This document shows positions 34,190 to 42,803 of a stretch of DNA of 64,000 nt, in pieces. This DNA comes from Winogradskyella wandonensis (GTDB taxonomy: Bacteria > Bacteroidota > Bacteroidia > Flavobacteriales > Flavobacteriaceae): contig NZ_SMGI01000003.1 of NCBI RefSeq assembly GCF_004346845.1, positions 124,001-188,000 of the forward strand, read 5' to 3'. Numbering within the stretch: position 1 is the first letter of the stretch; each line of letters starts with the position of its first letter. The notes under the pieces are model-generated. The model was not told the origin of the DNA and ran no database searches. It saw only the letters and a program-made list of their open reading frames with translations. A program made the translations under genes and the position numbers.

Positions 34190-36196
34190 ATGCGTTTTAA
34201 GATAAAATCCGAATTTAAGCCAACTGGTGACCAACCACAAGCCATCAAACAATTAGCAGATGGCATAACCAATAACGAGAGATACCAAACACTTCTTGGC
34301 GTAACAGGTTCTGGTAAGACCTTTACGGTTGCTAATGTTATTGAAAAAGTGCAAAGACCAACTTTGGTTCTGGCGCACAACAAGACCTTGGCAGCACAAT
34401 TATACTCGGAGTTTAAGCAGTTCTTTCCAGACAATGCGGTAGAATACTTTGTGTCTTATTACGATTATTACCAACCTGAGGCTTACATTCCCGTTTCTGG
34501 GGTTTATATCGAAAAAGATTTATCTATAAATGAAGAAATTGAAAAAATGCGTCTCAGCACCACATCTTCCCTACTTTCCGGTCGTCGAGATGTTTTGGTA
34601 GTGGCTTCCGTTTCTTGTTTGTATGGTATTGGGAATCCTGTTGAATTTCAGAAAAACGTTATCACTTTAGAACGCGACCAAGTGATTTCTAGGACTAAGC
34701 TATTGCACATGCTCGTTCAAAGTTTGTATTCGCGTACCGAAGCTGATTTTAAAAACGGAAACTTTAGAATTAAAGGTGATACGGTAGATGTCTTTCCAGG
34801 ATACTCAGACAATGCCTTCAGAATTCATTTTTTTGGAGACGAGATTGAAGAAATCGAAGCTTTTAATCCTTATGACAATCAAATAATTGAGCGTTATGAT
34901 AGATTGAATATTTATCCTGCAAACATGTTTGTAACGTCTCCAGATGTACTTCAAAATGCTATAAGAGAAATCCAGGATGATTTAGTAAAGCAACACGACT
35001 ACTTTAAAGATATTGGCAAACATCTTGAAGCCAAACGTCTAAAAGAGCGTACGGAGTTTGATTTAGAAATGATACGAGAATTAGGCTATTGCTCTGGTAT
35101 CGAAAATTACTCACGTTATTTAGACGGCAGAGCTCCAGGCACACGTCCATTCTGCTTATTAGATTATTTTCCCGAGGACTATTTAATGGTCGTTGACGAA
35201 AGCCACGTGACCATATCCCAAGTACACGCTATGTATGGCGGAGATAGAAGCCGAAAAGAAAATCTAGTTGAGTATGGTTTTCGTTTGCCAGCAGCAATGG
35301 ATAACAGACCGCTAAAGTTTGAAGAATTTGAAGCATTACAAAATCAAGTTATTTACGTTTCTGCAACTCCAGCAGATTACGAAATGCAAAAAACTGATGG
35401 GGTTTATGTGGAGCAAGTGATAAGACCAACTGGGCTATTGGACCCAATAATAGAAGTACGTCCAAGCTTGAACCAGATTGATGATTTAATCGAAGAAATA
35501 CAAACTCGGGTAGAAAAAGATGAACGCACATTGGTTACAACGTTGACCAAGCGTATGGCGGAAGAATTGGTAAAGTATTTAACCCGAATCTCAATTCGTT
35601 GTCGTTACATTCATAGTGACGTTGATACGTTAGAGCGTGTAGAAATTATGCAAGATTTACGTAAAGGGATTTTCGATGTTTTAGTTGGTGTCAACCTTCT
35701 TAGGGAAGGCTTAGATTTACCTGAAGTATCTCTTGTAGCCATTTTAGACGCTGATAAAGAAGGTTTTCTTCGAAGTAATCGCTCGCTTACTCAAACAGTT
35801 GGTAGAGCAGCTCGAAACCTTAACGGGAAGGCCATTATGTATGCCGACGTTATTACGCAGAGTATGCAAAAAACAATAGATGAAACCAATTACCGTCGAG
35901 AAAAACAAATCGCCTACAATACTGAAAATAATATCACTCCCAAAGCATTAAATAAGAGTTTGGATAGTGCCTTAGCAAAAAACTCGGTAAGTACTTATAA
36001 AACTGAATTAGATGCTAAACTAGCAGCAGAGCCAGAATCTAAATACTTAACAAAAAGTGAATTAGAAAAGAAAATAAGAAACACGCGTAAACAAATGGAG
36101 AAGGCCGCGAAAGCTCTAGATTTTATGGAGGCTGCTCGTTTTAGAGATGAAATAACAGCCTATCAGGAGCGACTAGAAAAACTAAAAGTAAAATAA
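34190..36196 (+). CDS. uvrB: excinuclease ABC subunit B
   Basis: This 668-residue DNA-repair helicase of the UvrABC complex shows Walker A GVTGSGKTFT near residue 38 and the beta-hairpin region YYDYYQPEAYIP near residue 93. The DEAD-like box is MVVDESH near residue 334. Later helicase motifs are VGVNLLREGLDLPEVSLVAILDADKEGFLRS near 500 and QTVGRAARN near 530, and the C-terminal UVR motif includes EAARFRDE near residue 650. Length and order are canonical. It verifies damage and loads UvrC. Only a 4-base gap separates the promoter box from its ATG. It converges on the TerB-like gene with a 5-bp gap. Confidence 0.97.
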   Translation: MRFKIKSEFKPTGDQPQAIKQLADGITNNERYQTLLGVTGSGKTFTVANVIEKVQRPTLVLAHNKTLAAQLYSEFKQFFPDNAVEYFVSYYDYYQPEAYIPVSGVYIEKDLSINEEIEKMRLSTTSSLLSGRRDVLVVASVSCLYGIGNPVEFQKNVITLERDQVISRTKLLHMLVQSLYSRTEADFKNGNFRIKGDTVDVFPGYSDNAFRIHFFGDEIEEIEAFNPYDNQIIERYDRLNIYPANMFVTSPDVLQNAIREIQDDLVKQHDYFKDIGKHLEAKRLKERTEFDLEMIRELGYCSGIENYSRYLDGRAPGTRPFCLLDYFPEDYLMVVDESHVTISQVHAMYGGDRSRKENLVEYGFRLPAAMDNRPLKFEEFEALQNQVIYVSATPADYEMQKTDGVYVEQVIRPTGLLDPIIEVRPSLNQIDDLIEEIQTRVEKDERTLVTTLTKRMAEELVKYLTRISIRCRYIHSDVDTLERVEIMQDLRKGIFDVLVGVNLLREGLDLPEVSLVAILDADKEGFLRSNRSLTQTVGRAARNLNGKAIMYADVITQSMQKTIDETNYRREKQIAYNTENNITPKALNKSLDSALAKNSVSTYKTELDAKLAAEPESKYLTKSELEKKIRNTRKQMEKAAKALDFMEAARFRDEITAYQERLEKLKVK

Positions 36197-36201
36197 TGTC
36201 T

Positions 36202-36603
36202 TTAGTTGTATTGTACTTTAAAAATATCAATTAAGAAATCTGGAGGTACAATTTTATTAGGGAAGCTATCCATTAAATCCAGAACACGATTTATTGCTTC
36301 TTGGCTTAAACCCATTCTAAGTCCGAAATTATGAATTTTAATCAACTGCTTATTTGAAGCATTTTGATCTAAATTCATTAATAAAATTAACCTATGGAAT
36401 TGTACAATACGCTCACTATGCGATTTTAAGTTGACATAGGTTACAGGATGCTTGAAAAGATAATAAAAATCGTCATCAGAAATCTCTAACTGTCTAGCAA
36501 TACTTCTTAAAAATTTATGCTCTATAGAGTTTATATTTTCTCCGTTCTGAGCAAAAGCTATCATTTCTGATAACAAACTTAATTTTTCAACGCGATTAAT
36601 CAT
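36202..36603 (-). CDS. TerB-like small helical protein
   Basis: This 133-residue all-helical protein starts INRVEKLSLLSEMIAFAQNGENINSIEHKFLRSIA, which resembles the TerB/TIM44-associated helical domain (an initial LSLLSEMI helix, then an E-H-x-F-L helix of the EXXH-like type). There is no signal peptide or membrane segment. Homologues are often labelled tellurite resistance TerB family, but no other ter genes are nearby and the actual role is unknown. It converges with uvrB, 5 bp apart. The match is by pattern only, so I hold the family name loosely. Confidence 0.6.
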   Translation of the reverse strand: MINRVEKLSLLSEMIAFAQNGENINSIEHKFLRSIARQLEISDDDFYYLFKHPVTYVNLKSHSERIVQFHRLILLMNLDQNASNKQLIKIHNFGLRMGLSQEAINRVLDLMDSFPNKIVPPDFLIDIFKVQYN

Positions 36604-36750
36604 ATATGGGTATGCCGAGGGTTTTTGAATTATACAAATTTAAATAGATGTAAGATTTTATTGTCAGTCATAAATTGTATCTTGTCGAAAAGTTTCATGT
36701 ATTTAATCGGTATTTTTAAACCTTTATCATTTGTAACTTTCTAAATATCT

Positions 36751-37554
36751 ATGAGATACGCCGTTTTATTCTTCTTATTTCTTCTGCTTAAAACATTCCA
36801 AGCGTTTCCTCAGAATACAGCATCAGAACAAGTTAAATCTTTTGATATTGAAGCGCCTCAATTAGATGCTAGCAAGACAATATGGGTTTATATTCCTAAA
36901 AATTATAATAGCTCTAAAATTTCTTATCCTGTAATTTACATGCACGATGCACAGAATATTTTCGACGATGCAACGTCTTATACCGGAGAATGGAAAGTTG
37001 ATGAATTTTTGGATAAACTAAGAACTAAAAATAGTATTGTTGTTGGTATAGAGCATGGTAACGAAAAACGCATTGATGAACTTACTCCTTACACTAACGA
37101 AAAGTACGGTGGTGGATTGGGAGATAATTATCTTAATTTTATAAAAAACACCTTAAAACCTCATATCGATTCTACCTACAGAACTATTAAATCAGCTGAG
37201 CATACAACACTGTTTGGGGCTTCTTTAGGCGGTTTAATTTCATTTTATGGTGTGATAAAATATCCTGATACTTTTGGAAAAGCTGGTGTATTTTCTCCTT
37301 CGTTTTGGATAAATGAACAGATTTATGATTTTGTAAAAACTACGGACATATCTGCATTAAAGAAATTTTACTTCCTTGTTGGCGCAGAAGAGGGCCAAAA
37401 TATGGTATCTAATGTAGAACGCATGGTAACAATCCTAAAAGAAAAAGGAATTAAAGAGAATCAAATAAAAAATACTATCGTAAAAGGTGGTAGACACAAT
37501 GAAGCCTTTTGGGGTGAATATTTTGGAGATGCCTATCTCTGGTTAAACCGTTAA
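36751..37554 (+). CDS. secreted alpha/beta hydrolase, putative esterase (Esterase D/Fes-like)
   Basis: A Sec signal peptide (RYAVLFFLFLLLKTFQAFPQ) precedes an alpha/beta-hydrolase domain of the putative esterase family. It has the oxyanion-side motif PVIYMHDAQNIFDDA near residue 62, the nucleophile elbow LFGASLGGLISFYG near residue 152 (Ser in GASLGG), a likely acid in the FLVGAEEGQ region, and the final His in KGGRHNEAFWGEYF near residue 248. The family cleaves esters such as ferric enterobactin, carbohydrate esters or S-formylglutathione; the substrate here is unknown. It is probably periplasmic. The DUF1456 gene follows after 5 bp. Confidence 0.88.
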   Translation: MRYAVLFFLFLLLKTFQAFPQNTASEQVKSFDIEAPQLDASKTIWVYIPKNYNSSKISYPVIYMHDAQNIFDDATSYTGEWKVDEFLDKLRTKNSIVVGIEHGNEKRIDELTPYTNEKYGGGLGDNYLNFIKNTLKPHIDSTYRTIKSAEHTTLFGASLGGLISFYGVIKYPDTFGKAGVFSPSFWINEQIYDFVKTTDISALKKFYFLVGAEEGQNMVSNVERMVTILKEKGIKENQIKNTIVKGGRHNEAFWGEYFGDAYLWLNR

Positions 37555-37559
37555 ATAAG

Positions 37560-37817
37560 ATGACCAATAACGACATATTTAAAAAACTTAGAGTAGCACA
37601 CAAATTAAGAGATGATGATATTGTAAAAATCATGGCGCTTGTAGATTTTAGAATTACCAAGAGTGAGCTAGGTGCCTTTTTTAGACGTGAAGACCACCCA
37701 AAATATATGGAATGTGGCGACCAGATTTTGCGTAACTTTTTAAACGGACTTATTATTCATCTTCGAGGTCCAATGCCTAAAAAAGGTGAAAATAAACCAC
37801 AAAAAAAGAGCGACTAA
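37560..37817 (+). CDS. DUF1456 family protein (YehS-like), single-repeat form
   Basis: This 85-residue protein begins NNDIFKKLRVAHKLRDDDIVKIMAL and continues RITKSELGAFFRREDHPKYMECGDQILRNFLNGLI, the DUF1456 module. Family members such as E. coli YehS (about 156 residues) carry two copies of the module; this one has only one, then a basic Lys-rich tail. Function unknown. It starts 5 bp after the esterase gene, so the two are co-transcribed. Its stop codon lies next to the loop of the terminator hairpin. Confidence 0.85.
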   Translation: MTNNDIFKKLRVAHKLRDDDIVKIMALVDFRITKSELGAFFRREDHPKYMECGDQILRNFLNGLIIHLRGPMPKKGENKPQKKSD

Positions 37818-37831
37818 ATAGTTGCTCTTTT
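37804..37831. terminator. bidirectional terminator overlapping the DUF1456 stop codon
   Basis: AAAGAGCGACT (37804-37814) and AGTTGCTCTTT (37819-37829) form an 11-bp stem with one G-T pair and an AAAT loop. The TAA stop at 37815-37817 is in the loop. T runs on the right and A runs on the left allow use by both the DUF1456 transcript and the convergent sucC transcript. Confidence 0.85.
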
Positions 37832-37853
37832 TAATTATATCTAAAATTAGAGA

Positions 37854-39044
37854 TTAAGCCAATACAGCTTGAACCTTATCTGCTGCTTCTTGAAATTCTG
37901 TTGCACTTAAGACATCCAACCCAGAATTGTCGATTAACTCTTTGGCAATGTCTGCATTTGTACCTTGTAAACGTACAATAATTGGTACATTAATATTACC
38001 CATATTTTTGTAAGCATCAATAACACCTTGCGCTACACGGTCGCAACGTACAATTCCACCAAAAATATTAATTAAAATTGCTTTTACAGCTGGGTCTTTA
38101 AGGATAATTTTGAAAGCCGCTTCTACTCTAGCTGCGTCGGCGGTACCACCAACATCAAGGAAGTTCGCAGGTTCACCACCAGCTTGTTTAATCAAGTCCA
38201 TGGTAGCCATAGCTAAACCAGCACCGTTAACCATACAACCAACGTTACCGTCTAAATCTACGTAATTAAGACCTAGTTCACCAGCTTCAACCTCAATAGG
38301 GTTTTCTTCACGTTTGTCGCGCAAAGCTGCTAAATCTTTATGTCTAAATAAGGCATTGCCATCTAAAGTTACTTTAGAATCTACTGCCATGATTTTATCA
38401 TCACTTGTCTTTAATACAGGGTTAATTTCAAATAAAGAAGCATCAGACTTCACATAAGCCGTATACAAAGCAGAAACAAACTTTGTCATTTCTTTAAATG
38501 CTGTACCAGATAAGCCTAAGTTAAATGCCACACGACGCGCTTGAAAGCCTAAAAGACCTAAAGCTGGGTCAATCTCTTCTGTAAAGATTAAATGTGGTGT
38601 TTCTTCTGCAACGGTTTCGATATCCATTCCACCTTCAGTAGAATACATAATCATATTTTTTCCTGTTGCTCTATTTAAAAGTACTGACATGTAATATTCT
38701 TCTGGCTCATTATCTCCAGGATAGTAAACATCTTCAGCAACTAAAACTTGGTGTACACGTTTACCTTCAGCAGACGTTTGAGGTGTTACCAAATCCATAC
38801 CAATAATTTGTCCAGATAATTCTTCTACTTCTTGTAGATTTTTAGCAAGCTTAACGCCTCCACCTTTTCCACGTCCACCAGCGTGAACTTGTGCTTTTAT
38901 AACATGCCAACCTGTACCAGTTTCTTCAGTTAATTTTTTAGCTGCTTCAACAGCTTCAGAAGCACTTTGTGCTACAATACCACGTTGGATACGTACACCA
39001 AAACTGCTTAATAATTCTTTACCTTGATATTCGTGTAGATTCAT
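37854..39044 (-). CDS. sucC: ADP-forming succinate-CoA ligase subunit beta
   Basis: This 396-residue TCA-cycle enzyme subunit converts succinyl-CoA to succinate with ATP formation. The N-terminal ATP-grasp start MNLHEYQGKELLSSFGV, the AQVHAGGRGKGGGVKLA nucleotide segment near residue 51, SLFEINPVL near residue 205, NGAGLAMATMDLIKQAGGEPANFLDVGG near residue 270 and the C-terminal NIFGGIVRCDRVAQGV near residue 325 are all standard. Length is canonical. The alpha subunit gene is not adjacent, a common arrangement in Bacteroidota. Confidence 0.97.
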   Translation of the reverse strand: MNLHEYQGKELLSSFGVRIQRGIVAQSASEAVEAAKKLTEETGTGWHVIKAQVHAGGRGKGGGVKLAKNLQEVEELSGQIIGMDLVTPQTSAEGKRVHQVLVAEDVYYPGDNEPEEYYMSVLLNRATGKNMIMYSTEGGMDIETVAEETPHLIFTEEIDPALGLLGFQARRVAFNLGLSGTAFKEMTKFVSALYTAYVKSDASLFEINPVLKTSDDKIMAVDSKVTLDGNALFRHKDLAALRDKREENPIEVEAGELGLNYVDLDGNVGCMVNGAGLAMATMDLIKQAGGEPANFLDVGGTADAARVEAAFKIILKDPAVKAILINIFGGIVRCDRVAQGVIDAYKNMGNINVPIIVRLQGTNADIAKELIDNSGLDVLSATEFQEAADKVQAVLA

Positions 39045-39070
39045 TTGTAATCAGAAATTTATTCGTTGCG

Positions 39071-39078
39071 CAAAAATA
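39071..39078 (-). promoter_or_regulatory. -7 promoter box for sucC
   Basis: The minus strand reads TATTTTTG, matching TAnnTTTG, 26 bases upstream of the sucC start codon at 39044. Confidence 0.5.
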
Positions 39079-39230
39079 ATTAATAGCTATTACTTACGCT
39101 AATATTTACAAAGTAAAAAAGAGAGCGTAATTCAAATGTTATATAATTAACATTTTGTTTTAAATATGATTTTTATCTCTGAAAAAAGCTTTCAATATTC
39201 CTAAAACAAATACATTTGAATAAAAAATTA

Positions 39231-40433
39231 ATGAATACGCAGCTCTTGAAAATAGCAGAAAAATTTGGTAGTCCTATCTACGTATACGATTCAGAAAAAA
39301 TAATTACACAATATGACAGACTTAAAAATGCATTTAAAGGTGTTAAGAGTTTAAAACTAAATTATGCCGCAAAAGCACTATCTAATATTTCAATTTTAAA
39401 ATTATTTAATTCTTTAGGCTCTGGATTAGATACGGTATCCATACAAGAGGTAAAATTAGGTTTAAAAGCAGGTTTTGCCGCAGAATCCATCATATTTACT
39501 CCAAACGGCGTGTCATTGCAAGAAATTGAAGAAGTGGCAGAAATGGGTGTTCAGATAAATATTGATAATCTTTCTATTTTAGAACAATTTGGTACGAAAC
39601 ACCCAAAAGTCCCTGTTTGTATTCGTATTAATCCGCATGTTATGGCTGGAGGAAATACAAATATTTCTGTTGGACATATTGATAGTAAGTTTGGGATTTC
39701 AATCCATCAAATTCCTTTGTTGTTGCGTATTGTTGAAAATACAGGAATGAATATCAACGGTATACATATGCATACTGGTAGTGATATTTTAGACATTGAT
39801 GTATTTCTCTACGCCAGTGAAATTTTGTTTGAAACGGCAAAAAACTTCAAAAATCTTGACTTTATAGACTTTGGTTCAGGATTTAAAGTACCATACAAAA
39901 CCGGAGATATAGAAACCAATATTGAAGAATTGGGGGAAAAACTCTCCAAAAGATTTAATGAATTTTGCTCTAGCTATGGAAAAGAGTTGACCTTGGCCTT
40001 TGAGCCAGGTAAATTTCTAGTGAGTGAAGCTGGAGTCTTTTTGGCAAAAGTGAATGTGGTTAAACAAACAACCTCTACTGTTTTTGCACAAATCGACTCT
40101 GGTTTCAATCATCTTATACGACCAATGCTTTACGGTTCTCAGCATGAAATTGTAAATATCTCTAACCCTGAAGGTCGCGAGCGTTTCTATTCTGTTGTTG
40201 GTTATATCTGCGAAACGGATACGTTTGCTAATAACCGTAGAATTTCAGAAATAAATGAAGGTGATATTTTATGCTTTAAAAATGCAGGTGCTTATTGCTT
40301 TACAATGGCAAGCAACTACAACTCACGTTACAGACCTGCTGAAGTTTTAATCCATAATGGCGAAGCGCATCTTATTAGAGAAAGAGAAACATTTGAGGAT
40401 ATTTTGAATAAGCAAATAGAGATAACAATTTAA
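39231..40433 (+). CDS. lysA: diaminopimelate decarboxylase
   Basis: This 400-residue PLP enzyme decarboxylates meso-diaminopimelate to lysine. Visible are GSPIYVYDSEKI at the N-terminus, the PLP-binding Lys in LNYAAKALSN near residue 47, GLDTVSIQEV near residue 70, HMHTGSDI with its His near residue 185, the EPGKFLVSEAG phosphate loop near residue 263, and the substrate-site VGYICETDTFANNR near residue 325. I use the ATG at 39231; a TTG at 39216 is in frame but adds only five residues. It completes the pathway served by dapD at 8153. Confidence 0.94.
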   Translation: MNTQLLKIAEKFGSPIYVYDSEKIITQYDRLKNAFKGVKSLKLNYAAKALSNISILKLFNSLGSGLDTVSIQEVKLGLKAGFAAESIIFTPNGVSLQEIEEVAEMGVQINIDNLSILEQFGTKHPKVPVCIRINPHVMAGGNTNISVGHIDSKFGISIHQIPLLLRIVENTGMNINGIHMHTGSDILDIDVFLYASEILFETAKNFKNLDFIDFGSGFKVPYKTGDIETNIEELGEKLSKRFNEFCSSYGKELTLAFEPGKFLVSEAGVFLAKVNVVKQTTSTVFAQIDSGFNHLIRPMLYGSQHEIVNISNPEGRERFYSVVGYICETDTFANNRRISEINEGDILCFKNAGAYCFTMASNYNSRYRPAEVLIHNGEAHLIRERETFEDILNKQIEITI

Positions 40434-40450
40434 TTTATACATCAACAAAT

Positions 40451-41992
40451 TTAGTCCTTCGTTGTTTTAAGAGGTGAATTGAGCCAGAAATCCTCAACTA
40501 TGATACTTTTATTTACTCTAGTGCGATAAATAGGTTTATCTTTTTGTATATATATCAAATTTTCATCTAGAGCTTTTTCAATATTAACTTGTTGCACAAA
40601 CAATTCTCTAAATTGATACCCTTCAATTTTAGTGAGTTTATTAATCTTAAAACCAGCTTTATCTTTAATGTTTTTTAATTTATAACTAAAATCAGACTCA
40701 TTAATTTTACTATCATCTGTGATGCTAGAATTCCAATTAGCGAGTTCAACTTTTATGACTTTATCGCTGTGTAAAGCGACATTACTAATTAACATTTTCT
40801 GACGCTTATAGTATAGTTTTATATTGCTCTTTCGTTTTATAGATGCTTCATCTATTTTCTTATTGAAAGTAAGATAAAACGACTTATCACCAGAATCGAA
40901 GTCAGCCTTGATAATTCTAAAAGCATCTTTTTGTTTTATAATAAAGTTGTTATTGAATGTAATATAGTTAAGATACATTTTTTCGTTCCTTTTTTTATAC
41001 TCTATAACAACTTCAAAAACTGGAGTATTCTCATCTTTTTTAAAAAGCGAATAGTTGAACTTATGTATAGCAAAATCCTGTTTAGAAATATAGATAGTTC
41101 CTTTAGAATCATATGTTTTTCCTGAAGCAATATCATTAGCAACAAACCTTATTTCATATAATGGTTCATCATCTAAATAAGTTATTCTTCTTCTTGTTAA
41201 ATCATGGTTCTCAATAAAATTCTCTTTAAATACATTTACAAAAGAGAAACTATCATTGTTATAATTTCTTATAGCATCATGTATATTTAAAATACTTAAC
41301 TCATTATCAAGAGTGCTCCGCATATTTGCATCCTTTATTTCTTTAGTATCATTATAAATTGAATTTGCTAACAATGAGTCTACGGGGAAGTCCTTATTAA
41401 CTTTATAACTATATAAAGCATCTTTATTCTTATAATACTTTACTTTATCTGTCTGAAAGCCTTGATCAAAAGATTCTATAATACCCTCAGTCATATTATA
41501 ATAAACATTATCAATAAGCTGATAATCTCTATAATAACTGATGTAAGAGAAAGGTTCTATAGGATAATTGCTTGAAATCCTTTCTATAGCTTTTTGAACT
41601 ATTGCATTTGCACCTGGGCCAAAATCGGTATCCTTTTTCTTGGTTGTTATAATAATTTCGTCTAATTCTTCGGTCTTAGATTCCATGAGAATCAAATTAA
41701 TCTTATTATCCTTTACAGATTCCAAGTCAACTATCTTGGTCTTATACCCAATAGACGTGATAATAAGGCTGTCATTAATAACTTTATACTTATAAGGAAC
41801 TCTAAAATCGCCTTCTTCATCAGCAATAATCCCATTAGGGCTTACTCTAAATTGTATAGTAGCATAAGCAATTGGAAAATTATCTTCCTTATCAACAACT
41901 TTGAAGAGTAGTTCTTTACTTTCATTTTGAGAGTGGGCTACAAAACAGAATAGTATAAGAATTGATTTTATAAATTTACTATTTAAACTCAT
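40451..41992 (-). CDS. CarboxypepD_reg-like domain protein, secreted or outer-membrane associated
   Basis: This 513-residue protein has a signal peptide (FIKSILILFCFVAHSQ) and an N-terminal carboxypeptidase regulatory-like beta-sandwich (FKVVDKEDNFPIAYATIQF...GIIADEEGDFRVPY...SIGYKTKIVDL) at about residues 25-110. It is followed by a long region with SYISYYRDYQLIDNVYYNMTEGIIE, seen in many Bacteroidota proteins of unknown function. There is no TonB-dependent barrel. Lys and Asn content is high. Function is unknown. The DinB-like gene ends 19 bp upstream, so they may be co-transcribed. The N-terminal fold matches that of the protein at 62681. Confidence 0.78.
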   Translation of the reverse strand: MSLNSKFIKSILILFCFVAHSQNESKELLFKVVDKEDNFPIAYATIQFRVSPNGIIADEEGDFRVPYKYKVINDSLIITSIGYKTKIVDLESVKDNKINLILMESKTEELDEIIITTKKKDTDFGPGANAIVQKAIERISSNYPIEPFSYISYYRDYQLIDNVYYNMTEGIIESFDQGFQTDKVKYYKNKDALYSYKVNKDFPVDSLLANSIYNDTKEIKDANMRSTLDNELSILNIHDAIRNYNNDSFSFVNVFKENFIENHDLTRRRITYLDDEPLYEIRFVANDIASGKTYDSKGTIYISKQDFAIHKFNYSLFKKDENTPVFEVVIEYKKRNEKMYLNYITFNNNFIIKQKDAFRIIKADFDSGDKSFYLTFNKKIDEASIKRKSNIKLYYKRQKMLISNVALHSDKVIKVELANWNSSITDDSKINESDFSYKLKNIKDKAGFKINKLTKIEGYQFRELFVQQVNIEKALDENLIYIQKDKPIYRTRVNKSIIVEDFWLNSPLKTTKD

Positions 41993-42011
41993 GTAAATTA
42001 TTTTTTAATAG

Positions 42012-42599
42012 TTACTGCATTACTTTCCCAGTAAAGTGATTAACCTTCGGATTTATAGGATTGCCAGTAACACGTCTGTAAACGGCTAGCTGTCCACAAT
42101 GCCAAATGGCATCGGCTATTGGTCCATTAACTTGATTCCAAAATGGGATTTCTTGTTCTCCAAAAATGATTTTATATTCAGAAATGTCATTGCTTTCGCG
42201 AAGAATATCCGCCGCAATTTTTAAATTCTTTAAGGTTGCTGCACGTTTTTTTTCATAAGTCATTTCTTCTTTCTCTCCTCTAGAATTAGCCTTTTTTAAA
42301 GTGGAATTGACAATGATTTTAGACAAATCGTAAATATGGTCAAATGTTTCAGCTGTTGAACGGCCATCAGAATTAAGCTTGTAAGCTAAATCTTTTTCGG
42401 TTAAATCTTTAGACGCCCAATAAAACCGAAAGCCCAAAGCATCAACCATCCGAGCCGCCATAGTTCCTGCTGTAAATTCTTTTGAATATTCTGGTACTTC
42501 GTAGTATGGTAATTCTTTTTTGCTTTGCGCTGATAAAACTGAATTTCCGACCATTGAAACCAATACAACACAGATTATTTTATATTTCTTTAAGACCAT
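42012..42599 (-). CDS. exported DinB-like helical protein
   Basis: This 195-residue protein has a signal peptide (KKYKIICVVLVSMVGNSVLSAQ). Its helical domain recalls the DinB/YfiT four-helix bundle: a GFRFYWASKDLTEKDLAYKL first helix, TAETFDHIYDLSKIIV with a His in the usual first metal position, and the terminal IADAIWHCGQLAVYRRVTGNPI, which fits the DinB H-x-x-Q-L-x-x-Y-R pattern. Most DinB proteins are cytoplasmic, so the exported form is unusual. Activity unknown; DinB relatives include thiol-dependent metalloenzymes. Confidence 0.7.
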   Translation of the reverse strand: MVLKKYKIICVVLVSMVGNSVLSAQSKKELPYYEVPEYSKEFTAGTMAARMVDALGFRFYWASKDLTEKDLAYKLNSDGRSTAETFDHIYDLSKIIVNSTLKKANSRGEKEEMTYEKKRAATLKNLKIAADILRESNDISEYKIIFGEQEIPFWNQVNGPIADAIWHCGQLAVYRRVTGNPINPKVNHFTGKVMQ

Positions 42600-42653
42600 T
42601 TATACTTTCTTTAACGGAGATTAAGCCTTCAATATATTATATTAAAGGAAAAA

Positions 42654-42803
42654 ATGAAAAAAGATAAAAACGAAAATTACATGACTCACAGAACTCCAGC
42701 CGACATGCATGGCGATGGTGTATATTTTAATGAAGACCTTTTGGCTAAAAAACGCCAAAAAGAACTTCAAAAACAAAAAATTGCTCAAAAAAAGTCTAAT
42801 TAA
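42654..42803 (+). CDS. small basic conserved-looking protein (49 aa)
   Basis: A 49-codon frame starts at ATG 42654 and ends TAA 42801-42803. It encodes a polar protein with THRTPADMHGDGVYFNEDLL in the middle and a Lys- and Gln-rich C-terminal helix (KKRQKELQKQKIAQKKSN). An ordered, composition-balanced central segment and good codon choice suggest a real gene. I recognise no family. It diverges from the DinB-like gene (54 bp) and overlaps the convergent M28 peptidase stop by 4 bases. An AGGA precedes the ATG by about 5 bases. Confidence 0.55.
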   Translation: MKKDKNENYMTHRTPADMHGDGVYFNEDLLAKKRQKELQKQKIAQKKSN

